Shown here: piece after piece, positions 44,260-51,701 of the stretch | Numbering within the stretch: the stretch's first letter is position 1 | Layout of the letters: every line of letters starts with the position of its first letter | NCBI GenBank assembly: GCA_015660915.1 | Contig: JACTTZ010000004.1 | Span: forward strand, 62,001 to 126,000 | Origin: Methanomicrobia archaeon | GTDB taxonomy: Archaea; Halobacteriota; Bog-38; Methanoflorentales; Methanoflorentaceae | Reading direction: 5' to 3' | Length of the DNA stretch: 64,000 nucleotides | Made by a program: the position numbers and the translations under genes | Notes under the pieces: model-generated | Told to the model about the DNA's origin: nothing | Database searches by the model: none | Seen by the model: the letters and a program-made list of their open reading frames with translations, nothing else

Positions 44260-44886
44260 CTATATAAATGCTGCTTTGATGCCGGTAATGATGAACTGCA
44301 CCCCAATGGCGAGCAGGAGGAGCCCAAGGACACGATTGACCACCTTGAACTCCTTTTCGCGGATGCCTCCAGCAATGATGTAGGAGTGAACCATCGCATA
44401 GTAAACAGCGCCAATGACGACAAAAATGGCCGCAAAAACAACAGCAATCGCCGGCCAGCCCTGCCCTGCAGCGTCCCCGGTAAGGACTATCACCGTTGTG
44501 ATTGCCCCCGGACCTGCTATGATCGGGATGGCCAGCGGCGTTACCGCCACATCCTCGGCATAATCCTCGGGGCTCTGCGGGACCGGCTGCTTGGTGTAGG
44601 ACACACGCGCGTAGACCATCTCAATGCCAATCAAGAAGAGAAGGACCCCACCCCCGATTCGAAGGGCGGCGAGCGTGATGCCAAAAAGCTGGAGGATTCC
44701 GTAACCTCCGATAGCAAAGACGAGCAAAATCACGAGCGCATACAGGGAGGCATCACGAGCTATCCTCCGCTGGTGCACGCGATCAACGTCTTTTATCAAC
44801 GAGACGAAGACGAGCACCACCGTGATTGGATCGATGAGAATGAAAATTGAAGAGAAGGTTAATAGAGCAAAGCTTAGCAGATCCAT
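44260..44886 (-). CDS. MarC-family integral membrane protein
   Basis: A 208-residue protein with six hydrophobic helices. IFILIDPITVVLVF near the N-terminus and TPLAIPIIAGPGAITTVI in the middle are the MarC/UPF0056 inverted-repeat signatures (the conserved DP and GPGA). Function is unclear in all organisms; a transport role has been proposed. A strong GGGGAGG site precedes the ATG, and a TATATATA element lies ~90 bp upstream. Confidence 0.9.
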   Translation of the reverse strand: MDLLSFALLTFSSIFILIDPITVVLVFVSLIKDVDRVHQRRIARDASLYALVILLVFAIGGYGILQLFGITLAALRIGGGVLLFLIGIEMVYARVSYTKQPVPQSPEDYAEDVAVTPLAIPIIAGPGAITTVIVLTGDAAGQGWPAIAVVFAAIFVVIGAVYYAMVHSYIIAGGIREKEFKVVNRVLGLLLLAIGVQFIITGIKAAFI

Positions 44887-45292
44887 CTTCTTCCTCCCCT
44901 CATCCGATGTTCATTTTGACGCACGTGTGCTCAGACTCACGAGCTTGTGCTGATGGTGTCTTAAGGCTGCCGTATATATAATGGCATCCTCGGACTTCAA
45001 AGCAACGGGGAGACAGCTAACAAAAGCCGGTTGCTCGAGACTAGAGGTTCTTCCATTGCGATTAGCGGTCCAAAAAAGCGCGTCAGCGAATGTCCTCTCC
45101 GAGCTGATGCACGTGCAGAAAAATAGGCCGGTTTCACCTGCGCCGTTGTCGTGCTGAGAGATCGATCGATACCGTCGGTAAAGGCGTCGCTCACAGCGTA
45201 ACGCTCGTAGAACTTTTTTCAAACCAGAAACCTTTATGGTGAACCGCGAGAGTGGAGTACGACGCAAGCACCTCGTGTTTTAGGACTATATT
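44887..45292. other. Divergent promoter region between marC and rfbD
   Basis: GTATATATAATG near 44970 fits a promoter for marC on the minus strand, and CCTTTATGG near 45230 one for rfbD. The long minus frame here is Arg/Ser-rich and shows no motif. No RNA gene was recognised. Confidence 0.4.
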
Positions 45293-46153
45293 ATGAAAGT
45301 ACTAGTAACGGGCGCAAGCGGATTACTTGGCACCGCATTGCTTCGAGCGGCATCACAAAGCGGCGCGATCGCTGTCGCTGCGTATAACAGTCACCCTCTC
45401 AGCGGCGGCCTGCAGATGGATGTCACCGAACAAGCCCAGGTCCAAGCCGCCATGCAGCGCGCTGCCCCGGACTATGTCATACACGCTGCGGCTTTTACCG
45501 ACGTCGACGCGTGCGAAATCGAACAACAACGCGCGTGGGACGTAAACGCGCTCGGCACCAAGCATGTCGCCGACGCGTGCGAGGAGCACGGCGCAAAATT
45601 AGTCTATGTTTCGACCGATTACGTCTTTGATGGCGAAGACGGCCCCTATTCAGAGGAGGATCCGACCCACCCCATTAACGTGTACGGCGAGTCAAAACTC
45701 GCCGGTGAGCGATTTACCTTAGATCGCAGCGACAATGCGGTCGCTCGCGTGTGCGTCCTGTACGGGCCCAATAAACCCAATTTCGTCACGTGGGTGATCG
45801 ATTCGCTACGCACGAACACACCTATTAACGTAGTAAGTGACCAATACAACACGCCGACCTACGTCGGTAACTGTGCGCGCGCCCTGCTGCGTATGTGTGA
45901 GCTTGACCTTGCGGGCGTCTATCACGTTTCTGGGCGCGAACAACTCAGTCGATACGCCTTCGCCTGTGCCATCGCTGACGTGTTTGCGCTGAATGAAAAG
46001 CTTATTAACGTGACAACGACAGACACATTACGACAGCAGGCGCGACGGCCGATGAACGCTTCGCTTAGAGTTGCGAAAGCCGAGCGCGCCCTGGGGATGC
46101 GCCTTGCAAACGTGCGCGAGGGCCTCACCCTCCTGCGGGACGAATTGGGATGA
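45293..46153 (+). CDS. rfbD: dTDP-4-dehydrorhamnose reductase-like SDR
   Basis: A 286-residue RmlD-family reductase, the last step to dTDP-rhamnose. GASGLLG binds NADP, HAAAFTDVDACE is the RmlD signature, STDYVFDG and YGESKLAGE supply the Ser/Tyr/Lys. VVSDQYNTPTYV is also typical. The stop overlaps the thymidylyltransferase gene by 4 bp, so both serve nucleotide-sugar synthesis; rfbB and rfbC are not in the window. Confidence 0.9.
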   Translation: MKVLVTGASGLLGTALLRAASQSGAIAVAAYNSHPLSGGLQMDVTEQAQVQAAMQRAAPDYVIHAAAFTDVDACEIEQQRAWDVNALGTKHVADACEEHGAKLVYVSTDYVFDGEDGPYSEEDPTHPINVYGESKLAGERFTLDRSDNAVARVCVLYGPNKPNFVTWVIDSLRTNTPINVVSDQYNTPTYVGNCARALLRMCELDLAGVYHVSGREQLSRYAFACAIADVFALNEKLINVTTTDTLRQQARRPMNASLRVAKAERALGMRLANVREGLTLLRDELG

Positions 46154-47226
46154 AAGGCTTATTGCTTTCGGGAGGCAGCGGCACGCGGCTCCGGCCGTTG
46201 ACCCACAGCGGACCGAAACAACTGATCCCCGTTGCGAACAAACCCGTACTCGTGTACGCGCTCGAGGATCTCCGAAAGGCGGGTATTACTGATATCGGGG
46301 TCATTCTTGGACTTAACGGCCGGGAACAGGTCATCGAACGGATCGGTGACGGGGCAGAATACGGCGTGAACGTCTCTTATATCGATCAAGGTGCCCCGCT
46401 CGGAATCGCACACGCCGTCGCGTGCGCCGAGGACTTCTTGGCGGACGACCCGTTCGTCGTCTACCTCGGCGACAACATCCTGCGTCACGGGATTGCCCCG
46501 TTGGTGGCGGAGTACGAGCAGCGGCACTGTGACGCGGTCATCGCGCTGCAGCGCGTCGCCAACCCCGAACGGTACGGCGTCGCGGAACTTGACGCAGCTA
46601 CGGGACGACTGGTACAACTCGTCGAGAAGCCCAAAGCACCGAAAAGCGATCTTGCGCTCGTAGGCGTGTATCTTTTCACGACCCCCATATTTGACGCGAT
46701 CCGGCAGATAGGGCCGTCATGGCGTAACGAACTTGAAATCACCGACGCCATACAGAAGCTCATCGACACGCGCCACGTCGTGAGGCACCACGTCATCCAG
46801 GGCTGGTGGAAGGACACTGGCATGCCTGAAGATATCCTCGAGGTCAATCGGCTCCTGCTTGACGACCTCGTGCCCCACGTCGAGGGCACGGTCGAGGAGG
46901 GGGCCGTAATCAAAGGCCGGGTCTCGATCGGAGAGGAATCAGTGCTGAAAACAGGGAGCGTGGTCGTCGGCCCGACGATCATCGGGAAGAACTGCACCAT
47001 CGATGCAGGGACGTATATCGGACCATATACCTCCGTCGGCGACAACACGCACGTGTCTGGGGCGCACATCGAAGATTCGATCATCATCGGCGAAAGCGTC
47101 ATAACGTGCAGGAAAACAATTGTCGAGAGTCTGATTGGCGATAAGACTCAGATACGGTCGACCGATCAGAAGCTGCCCATGGGGCATCGCCTCATCGTTG
47201 GCTCGGGCTCGTCGATTGACTTGTGA
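46150..47226 (+). CDS. rfbA: Glucose-1-phosphate thymidylyltransferase (long, with LbH tail)
   Basis: A 358-residue nucleotidyltransferase. LSGGSGTRLRPLTHSGPKQL is the nucleotide loop with the catalytic Lys, VYLGDNIL the metal site and LVEKPKAP the sugar site. The last ~110 residues are a left-handed beta-helix of hexapeptide repeats (VEEGAVIKGRVSIGEES, IGKNCTIDAGTYIGPY), as in archaeal RmlA-long proteins that can also have acetyltransferase activity. It supplies dTDP-glucose to the rhamnose branch. Confidence 0.9.
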   Translation: MKGLLLSGGSGTRLRPLTHSGPKQLIPVANKPVLVYALEDLRKAGITDIGVILGLNGREQVIERIGDGAEYGVNVSYIDQGAPLGIAHAVACAEDFLADDPFVVYLGDNILRHGIAPLVAEYEQRHCDAVIALQRVANPERYGVAELDAATGRLVQLVEKPKAPKSDLALVGVYLFTTPIFDAIRQIGPSWRNELEITDAIQKLIDTRHVVRHHVIQGWWKDTGMPEDILEVNRLLLDDLVPHVEGTVEEGAVIKGRVSIGEESVLKTGSVVVGPTIIGKNCTIDAGTYIGPYTSVGDNTHVSGAHIEDSIIIGESVITCRKTIVESLIGDKTQIRSTDQKLPMGHRLIVGSGSSIDL

Positions 47227-47522
47227 GTGAGCTATCAGGGAAAGACACAGGAGCGCGAACTGACTGCCGCGATCCGCCCTCGACGCGTGCGACCTTGGGG
47301 GGCTCAGCGCACTGGTCCTCTCGCTGATGCTCAGTTGGTGCGTCAAAAACGCAGAAGACCGTTATTGCTGCTCGTTGCAGGGATGCCCTCGGTTCGGTGC
47401 AGGCCGCTGATGTCCTCAAACGAACGGATCGCGAATCGACGACTTCGCTTAGACGCAGGAGTACGATTGTATTTGGGCCTTATTTTAGCAAAAGAGTTAT
47501 TACGTGCCCTCTTTATTAGCTT
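47227..47522. other. Gap after rfbA, nothing recognised
   Basis: A plus-strand open frame spans the gap but is Arg/Leu-rich and has no motif or ribosome site. AT-rich elements (TATTTTAGC, TCTTTATTAG) near its end may be promoter parts for the GerW-like gene. Confidence 0.35.
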
Positions 47523-47939
47523 GTGGTGATTTATGTGGAGGATAGCAACGCAACGATAAGCGAAGTCCTCGCGAACTTGCAGTCGATTTTCAGCGGCGTT
47601 GAGTCTTTGGGCAAAGCCGTCGAATTTGGCGATAAGGTCGCCATACCCATCTACCAGTTCAACTTTGGCACGGGCGGCGGTGGCGGCGGCGGCCGCGAAG
47701 GGCGGACCAACAATGCCATCGGATTCGGACTCGGCGGCACAATCGGCCCGGTGGCAGTCGTCATTCTTTCAAAGGATACGCCCGGCGCTGAAGGAATAAA
47801 GATACACGAATTTAAGGGTAACAAGCTCGGCGAGGCGCTCGCAGAGCTCATACTCCGTTTGTGGGAGATGGTCGAGTCGCAAATGGGCAAACGAGAGAAG
47901 CTGTCGCCCGAAAAGAAAGAGAAGCTGATGAACATTTGA
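47523..47939 (+). CDS. GerW/YtfJ-family protein
   Basis: A 138-residue protein. KAVEFGDKVAIPIYQFNFGTG, a glycine run (GGGGGGGREG) and GFGLGGTIGPVAVVILSKD are the family's core. GerW is named from spore germination in Bacillus, but homologues are frequent in non-sporulating archaea and their role is unknown. The charged C-terminal helix (EKLSPEKKEKL) is typical. Start is GTG 47523 or 47532. It is followed 21 bp later by a coiled-coil protein, likely in the same transcript. Confidence 0.8.
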   Translation: MVIYVEDSNATISEVLANLQSIFSGVESLGKAVEFGDKVAIPIYQFNFGTGGGGGGGREGRTNNAIGFGLGGTIGPVAVVILSKDTPGAEGIKIHEFKGNKLGEALAELILRLWEMVESQMGKREKLSPEKKEKLMNI

Positions 47940-47960
47940 GAAGCGACGGACAATCAGAAC

Positions 47961-48500
47961 ATGCAGCAGAAAGAAGAGATTGAAAGCCTTTTGAAAACGT
48001 GCGAGACGGCGAAAGACAGCGTCGACGCATTTTTGCGCAGCATCAATGATTTTATCGCCGTGGTCGAAGAGCTGCCTGCGGTCGCGAGGCCGCTCGTGCG
48101 GCGAGACTTGGAGTCAAACACGGGCATGAGCGCCGACGAATGGAAGGCGTTTTTAGAGCGGCTCGGCACGCGCTACAGCTCGATTTATGATGCGGCACGG
48201 CGCGTGGCTGACGCGTTGGCCAAGGAGGGTAACGACGTAGAGGTCGCCGCAGGCACGGAAGCATTGAAAGAGGTTTCCACGCCACTCATAGAAGGTGCAG
48301 AAACTGCCATTGAAGAACTGGAGACGATGGCGTCATACATGGAGGGGCTTCCTGGGAAGATCAACATGGTGCCCGACGCGTTCCTTAATGCAGAGGCGCG
48401 CGACGAACTGATCACCTCCGTGCCTGGACGCGTCGAACGGGCTCGGGCGCTGAAGGAGCTCCTCGAGAAGACAAAAGGGGAACTGAGCGTGGTAACTTGA
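47961..48500 (+). CDS. Alpha-helical (coiled-coil) protein, unknown function
   Basis: A 179-residue soluble protein predicted almost wholly helical, with long charged stretches (EEIESLLKTCETAKDSVDAF, ALKEVSTPLIEGAETAIEEL). No catalytic motif or domain is recognised. Its place right behind the GerW-like gene suggests a partner. Its stop lies only a few bases before the truncated lasso B1 frame, so the latter's start was probably removed by a deletion ending here. Confidence 0.6.
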   Translation: MQQKEEIESLLKTCETAKDSVDAFLRSINDFIAVVEELPAVARPLVRRDLESNTGMSADEWKAFLERLGTRYSSIYDAARRVADALAKEGNDVEVAAGTEALKEVSTPLIEGAETAIEELETMASYMEGLPGKINMVPDAFLNAEARDELITSVPGRVERARALKELLEKTKGELSVVT

Positions 48501-48503
48501 TAG

Positions 48504-48740
48504 CTTCCGGTTGATAACGCCTGGTTTCTTCTGGCCCTCAAGAACGGCGTCTACTACGGTCTCGACACGGTCAGCGCCCGAATCTGGGACCTCATCCAGG
48601 AACCACGGACGCTACGTGCCGTGCGCGACACCCTACTCGATGAGTATGACGTCGACGCGGATCGCTGTAAGCGTGACCTTATCGCACTCCTTACAGAGCT
48701 TGCTGAGCACGATCTGCTCACCGTCATCGATGATGCTTAA
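48504..48740 (+). pseudogene. Lasso-peptide B1-type RRE (PqqD-like), N-terminally truncated
   Basis: The frame, open after a TAG at 48501-48503, encodes ~78 residues that match PqqD-like RiPP recognition elements: WFLLALKNGVYYGLDTVSAR, IWDLI, then VRDTLLDEYDVDADRCKRDL and LLTELAEHDLL. The first ~15-20 residues and any start codon are missing. In lasso-peptide operons this B1 protein binds the precursor leader and passes it to B2 and C. Remnants of exactly those genes follow. Confidence 0.75.
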
Positions 48741-48795
48741 GGTTCATCGGTTTCTTGGGTTATCGTCGGGAGAGCAATGGCGACTCGGTACGTTA
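48733..48795 (+). pseudogene. N-terminal scrap of a lasso-peptide B2 protease gene
   Basis: An ATG at 48733 overlaps the B1 stop and encodes MLKVHRFLGLSSGEQWRL, which resembles the usual start of transglutaminase-like lasso B2 proteins (an RRFLRLSxxERWLL-like helix). After ~20 codons the similarity ends and the next gene's ribosome site begins at ~48835. The catalytic Cys-His-Asp domain is gone. The call rests on a short match plus operon order. Confidence 0.45.
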
Positions 48796-48847
48796 TGCAC
48801 AAAGGTATCCGTAGCTGCGAGATTACAGCATTCAGAGGAGGTCAGAG

Positions 48848-49285
48848 ATGAGTGGCATCGCTGGTATTTATCACGTCGATGGCAAAACCGTTGATCCGAG
48901 TGAACTCCGTCGCATGACCGAGCGCCTTGCTCATCGCGGCCCCGATGGCTCTGATACGTGGCACGAAGGGCCGATTGGTCTCGGCCACCTCATGCTCTGG
49001 ACGACTCCTGAGTCTCTGCATGAGAAGCTTCCGCTAGTCAGCGGCGCGCTTGGTATCACCTCCGATGCCCGTATCGATAACCGCGATGAGCTCATCACCG
49101 CGCTCAACATCGCCACCCCGCCAGCAGAGATCACCGACAGCGCCCTCACCCTCGCTGCCTACGAGCGCTGGGGCGAGTCGTGCGTCGAGCACCTCATCGG
49201 CGACTTCGCCTTTGCGATCCACCGTGACGCGTTTCACTCACCGTTGAGTACCGTCACAGCTATCAATGAGGTTTCTCTAACTTAA
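48848..49285 (+). pseudogene. N-terminal fragment of a lasso-peptide cyclase (asparagine-synthetase-like)
   Basis: 145 residues survive of a normally ~600-residue protein. SGIAGIYHVDGKTVDPSELR, LAHRGPDGSDTWHEGPIGLG, LMLWTTPESLHEKLPL and ARIDNRDELI are the glutaminase-like domain of lasso cyclases; residue 2 is Ser instead of the catalytic Cys. After FAIHRD the match ends and a stop follows. The ATP-dependent cyclase domain is absent. GAGGAGG precedes the ATG. Confidence 0.8.
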
Positions 49286-49313
49286 CGTGAGATTGAACTG
49301 ATCTCCTGTTTTG

Positions 49314-49493
49314 CTAGAAATCGCCCGATGAGGATAGGAAGATGCTTTGTCGTCCGAATTCGCTATAATCAGATCGGGCGAGAGACGCACAACGAGGCTC
49401 GCCATATTGGGCGAGACGATTGATCATGCGTTGGAGTTCAGACTGGGCGACGGTGCTCCCGTCAAGGCGATAAATGCCGATAATAGCAGTCAT
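49314..49493 (-). pseudogene. Second lasso-cyclase fragment, opposite strand
   Basis: A 59-codon frame from ATG 49493 begins TAIIGIYRLDGSTVAQSELQ then RMINRLAQYGEP, clearly related to the first residues of the cyclase fragment at 48848 (SGIAGIYHVDGKTVDPSELR, RMTERLAHRGPD). It degenerates after ~40 codons. TTTAAATATG ~35 bp upstream is a promoter-like element and AGTCACCAGTGACT (49498-49511) a near-perfect palindrome between them. Confidence 0.7.
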
Positions 49494-49497
49494 CTAA

Positions 49498-49511
49498 AGT
49501 CACCAGTGACT
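49498..49511. promoter_or_regulatory. Palindrome upstream of the second cyclase fragment
   Basis: AGTCAC-CA-GTGACT is a 6-2-6 palindrome located between the TATA-like TTTAAATATG (minus strand) and ATG 49493, where an operator would lie. Confidence 0.35.
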
Positions 49512-49722
49512 ACGGTAGTTTTCTAAGGTCGCATATTTAAACGCACCTGTGCCGGTGAGCATCGCCACGCTCGTGTCTTGGAAGGCAGAACGATATTTGA
49601 TGCAATTCACGTGACGAGCAAGCCACGTTTTCGGGTGTCGTTGCTAAATACTGATAACACTGTTGTTTAGATCTCAGGCAGGCAGACAATAAGCAACGTT
49701 CCGACGCCGTGTCTTCATTCCG

Positions 49723-50664
49723 CTAGAGGTCAATGCTCCGCTCTCCGAGACCCGTGCTATCGTTGGAGGTGAGAGGTCGCTGTCGGGCAGCATCGGCGAT
49801 CATTTGTGCCACGTGAGGAAGGGTAACGAGATTACGAGGAACAATCACCTTACAAACGCCTGTAGTCTTAACAAGGGCTGCACATTGGTGAACGTGCGTA
49901 GCTGCGTCTGAGCCATCGAGCAATTTGACCGCATACGAATGCTGAATGAGCGCAATGAACGCTTCTTGTGCACTAAGTGATTCAATGGCTGCCTCGTCCC
50001 CTTCGCGCAGCACGTAGACATTTCTGAGGGGAAGGCGCCGCATCGAAAATCTTTCAGTCACGGGAAAAACACGTTTCTCATAATTGTGCTCGACTTTGCT
50101 CAGTGTGGCAGGGTCGTACGTTAGTGCAGAGAGCGTTTCCGGCCAGACGTTTATCTGAGGAGAGCTCGGAAAGACGATTGGTACGACACCATCGAACTCT
50201 ATTGACGTGACGTCATCAGCTACGATATCGTGGCCCAGTGCATAGAGCGCGAGAGCAAGGCTTGATTTGCCCTGCCCCGGGTTCCCAGCAAATGCAGCAA
50301 CTCCGTCATTTATGGCGACAGCGCTTGCGTGCAAGATCAATCGCCCGCGCTGATGGAGCAGGGCAGCAAAAGCTGGGCCCAGAAGAAGCTGTCGAAGCGT
50401 TCGATCGTCGGTTTTTTGAGCTGGGTCGACTATGATATCTCGCCCCTTACGCACGAGAATGGTTCCAATCCCGTCCCAAAACAGGAATACGCCCTGCGCG
50501 GTCACCCTGAAGTTTGTCCCCGCTTTCGTTGCTTCTGACGCGTGTGGAAGTGCGCCGATGTAACCCAGTCGAATAATAACGTCCGCGGGCTCTCTGCTTT
50601 GGGTGCGGTTTGACAAGGGAATGGCCGATGATATCCTAAGGCCATACTCTTCATACGTAAACAT
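49723..50664 (-). CDS. HPr-kinase-like protein of the lasso-peptide type
   Basis: A 313-residue protein that looks complete. A beta-rich N-terminus (YEEYGLRISSAIPL) precedes LHASAVAINDGVAAFAGNPGQGKSS, with the Walker A loop GNPGQGKSS, and HDIVADDVTSIEF, the HPr-kinase metal-binding Asp pair. Homologues occur in lasso-peptide and other RiPP loci, where one was shown to phosphorylate the precursor. Here the cyclase fragment at 49314 lies downstream on the same strand. A candidate peptide gene is divergent from it. Confidence 0.82.
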   Translation of the reverse strand: MFTYEEYGLRISSAIPLSNRTQSREPADVIIRLGYIGALPHASEATKAGTNFRVTAQGVFLFWDGIGTILVRKGRDIIVDPAQKTDDRTLRQLLLGPAFAALLHQRGRLILHASAVAINDGVAAFAGNPGQGKSSLALALYALGHDIVADDVTSIEFDGVVPIVFPSSPQINVWPETLSALTYDPATLSKVEHNYEKRVFPVTERFSMRRLPLRNVYVLREGDEAAIESLSAQEAFIALIQHSYAVKLLDGSDAATHVHQCAALVKTTGVCKVIVPRNLVTLPHVAQMIADAARQRPLTSNDSTGLGERSIDL

Positions 50665-50722
50665 AATGACCCGTTTAGCGAATTTGACGCTTTTTTCGCA
50701 AACGCTGTGACAGACCGGCGAC

Positions 50723-50730
50723 TATAAAAG
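50723..50730 (+). promoter_or_regulatory. TATA box (TATAAAAG) facing a 34-codon ORF
   Basis: A consensus archaeal TATA box lies 42 bp before the ATG at 50765, giving a leader of ~15 nt. On the other strand it reads CTTTTATAG and might also serve the HPr-kinase-like gene. Confidence 0.45.
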
Positions 50731-50764
50731 ACTGTCCATAGGAAGTGTCTCCTGTCCGTTCGTG

Positions 50765-50869
50765 ATGCTTGATGATTCTTGCAAAAAAAACGAGAAGCCC
50801 ACAGCGCTTAAATATTATCTTGTAATGGGCGTTGCGCTACCTGATGTCGATAATTGGAAATGGTATTAA
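50765..50869 (+). CDS. Candidate precursor peptide (34 aa), speculative
   Basis: The ORF encodes a 34-residue peptide with a charged first half (DDSCKKNEKP) and a second half GVALPDVDNWKWY. If cleaved before Gly, the core would have Gly1 and Asp8, which fits a lasso macrolactam ring of eight residues. Against this, the leader lacks the usual YxxP motif and the penultimate Thr. The good TATA box upstream and the position beside the HPr-kinase-like gene are the only context support. Confidence 0.25.
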   Translation: MLDDSCKKNEKPTALKYYLVMGVALPDVDNWKWY

Positions 50870-50970
50870 GGCAGCTTGACGGTGTACGTTGATGAGCTCT
50901 GCTGTCTAGTTCTGCTAAGCACAGGCTTGACACGTCAGCTCAACGGATAGCTAGCTTGAGCACGCGATTG

Positions 50971-51404
50971 ATGTTTATCAATGCGATTGATGCGACGCGA
51001 CCGGCTGAGGTAGTGCACGCGCCGCTGGGACTGGGGTATCTACGAGTTCTTTGAGACAGGATTTTGAACCAGGCTTCTTCACGTTTAAAGTAGTCGACCG
51101 TGACGTTGAGCGTGAGATGGAGGCGTTTCATCCCGACGTTGCGGCAATATCAGCAACCACGCCAAACTACGGCAGGGCAGCCACCTACGCACACATCGCC
51201 AAAACCTATGAGCTGCCCGTGTTAATAGGGGGTGTGCATATCTCGACACTGCCGTCCTCCCTCGCTGACGACATGGACGTAGGAATTGTCGGGGAGGGCG
51301 AGCGCACCATAGTTGACCTCTTCCGGCTCTATGAAGCAGATGGCTGCTTTGCGACTGATGCGCTGGCGCACACCGGGTACCCACCATATAGCCTGATCGC
51401 GTGA
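50971..51404 (+). pseudogene. B12-binding radical SAM protein, frameshifted and truncated
   Basis: From ATG 50971 the frame gives FINAIDATRPAEVVHAPLGL and GYLRVL then a TGA. In another frame it continues LRQDFEPGFFTFKVVDRDVE, HPDVAAISATTPNYGRA, LIGGVHISTLPSSLAD and IVGEGERTIVDLF, the cobalamin-binding domain of B12-dependent radical SAM enzymes. One indel near 51037-51041 would join them. The radical SAM domain that should follow is missing after PPYSLIA. It lies beside the lasso remnants and may belong to the same lost RiPP locus. Confidence 0.75.
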
Positions 51405-51701
51405 TCGAAGAGGCGCACCGACGGTTGCCGTTATGTCCCAGATACTTTGGTCTGCAGTGTGTACGACCCCCGGAGCGAAGAGCCGCTGCCTTCGAGCAGC
51501 TTGTCGGAAGTTGCGGAGGGTTGGACGGTGGTCTGGTCAAGCACAGCGTGTTGCATCCACTGAGTGGCGTCTAGACCCGAAATAAATAACGGATGAGGAA
51601 AAGACTAAGAATTGAAAGGAGTTTGCATTCTGTTCATGCAACGGGGAGATGCGCTGGCCTATTGGAGCGTGCGCATAGATCAACAGAGTTCGCTGCCCCC
51701 C
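51405..51701. other. Gap between the radical SAM remnant and SepCysS
   Basis: Frames here are short and Arg/Cys-rich. Possibly this is further debris of the radical SAM gene, but no motif could be matched. Confidence 0.3.

Noticed and set aside
48777-48851. A 24-codon ORF ending in an ATGA overlap with the cyclase start, as a possible precursor peptide
   Set aside because: Its residues give no leader/core pattern, and the same bases are better explained as the B2 scrap plus the cyclase ribosome site.
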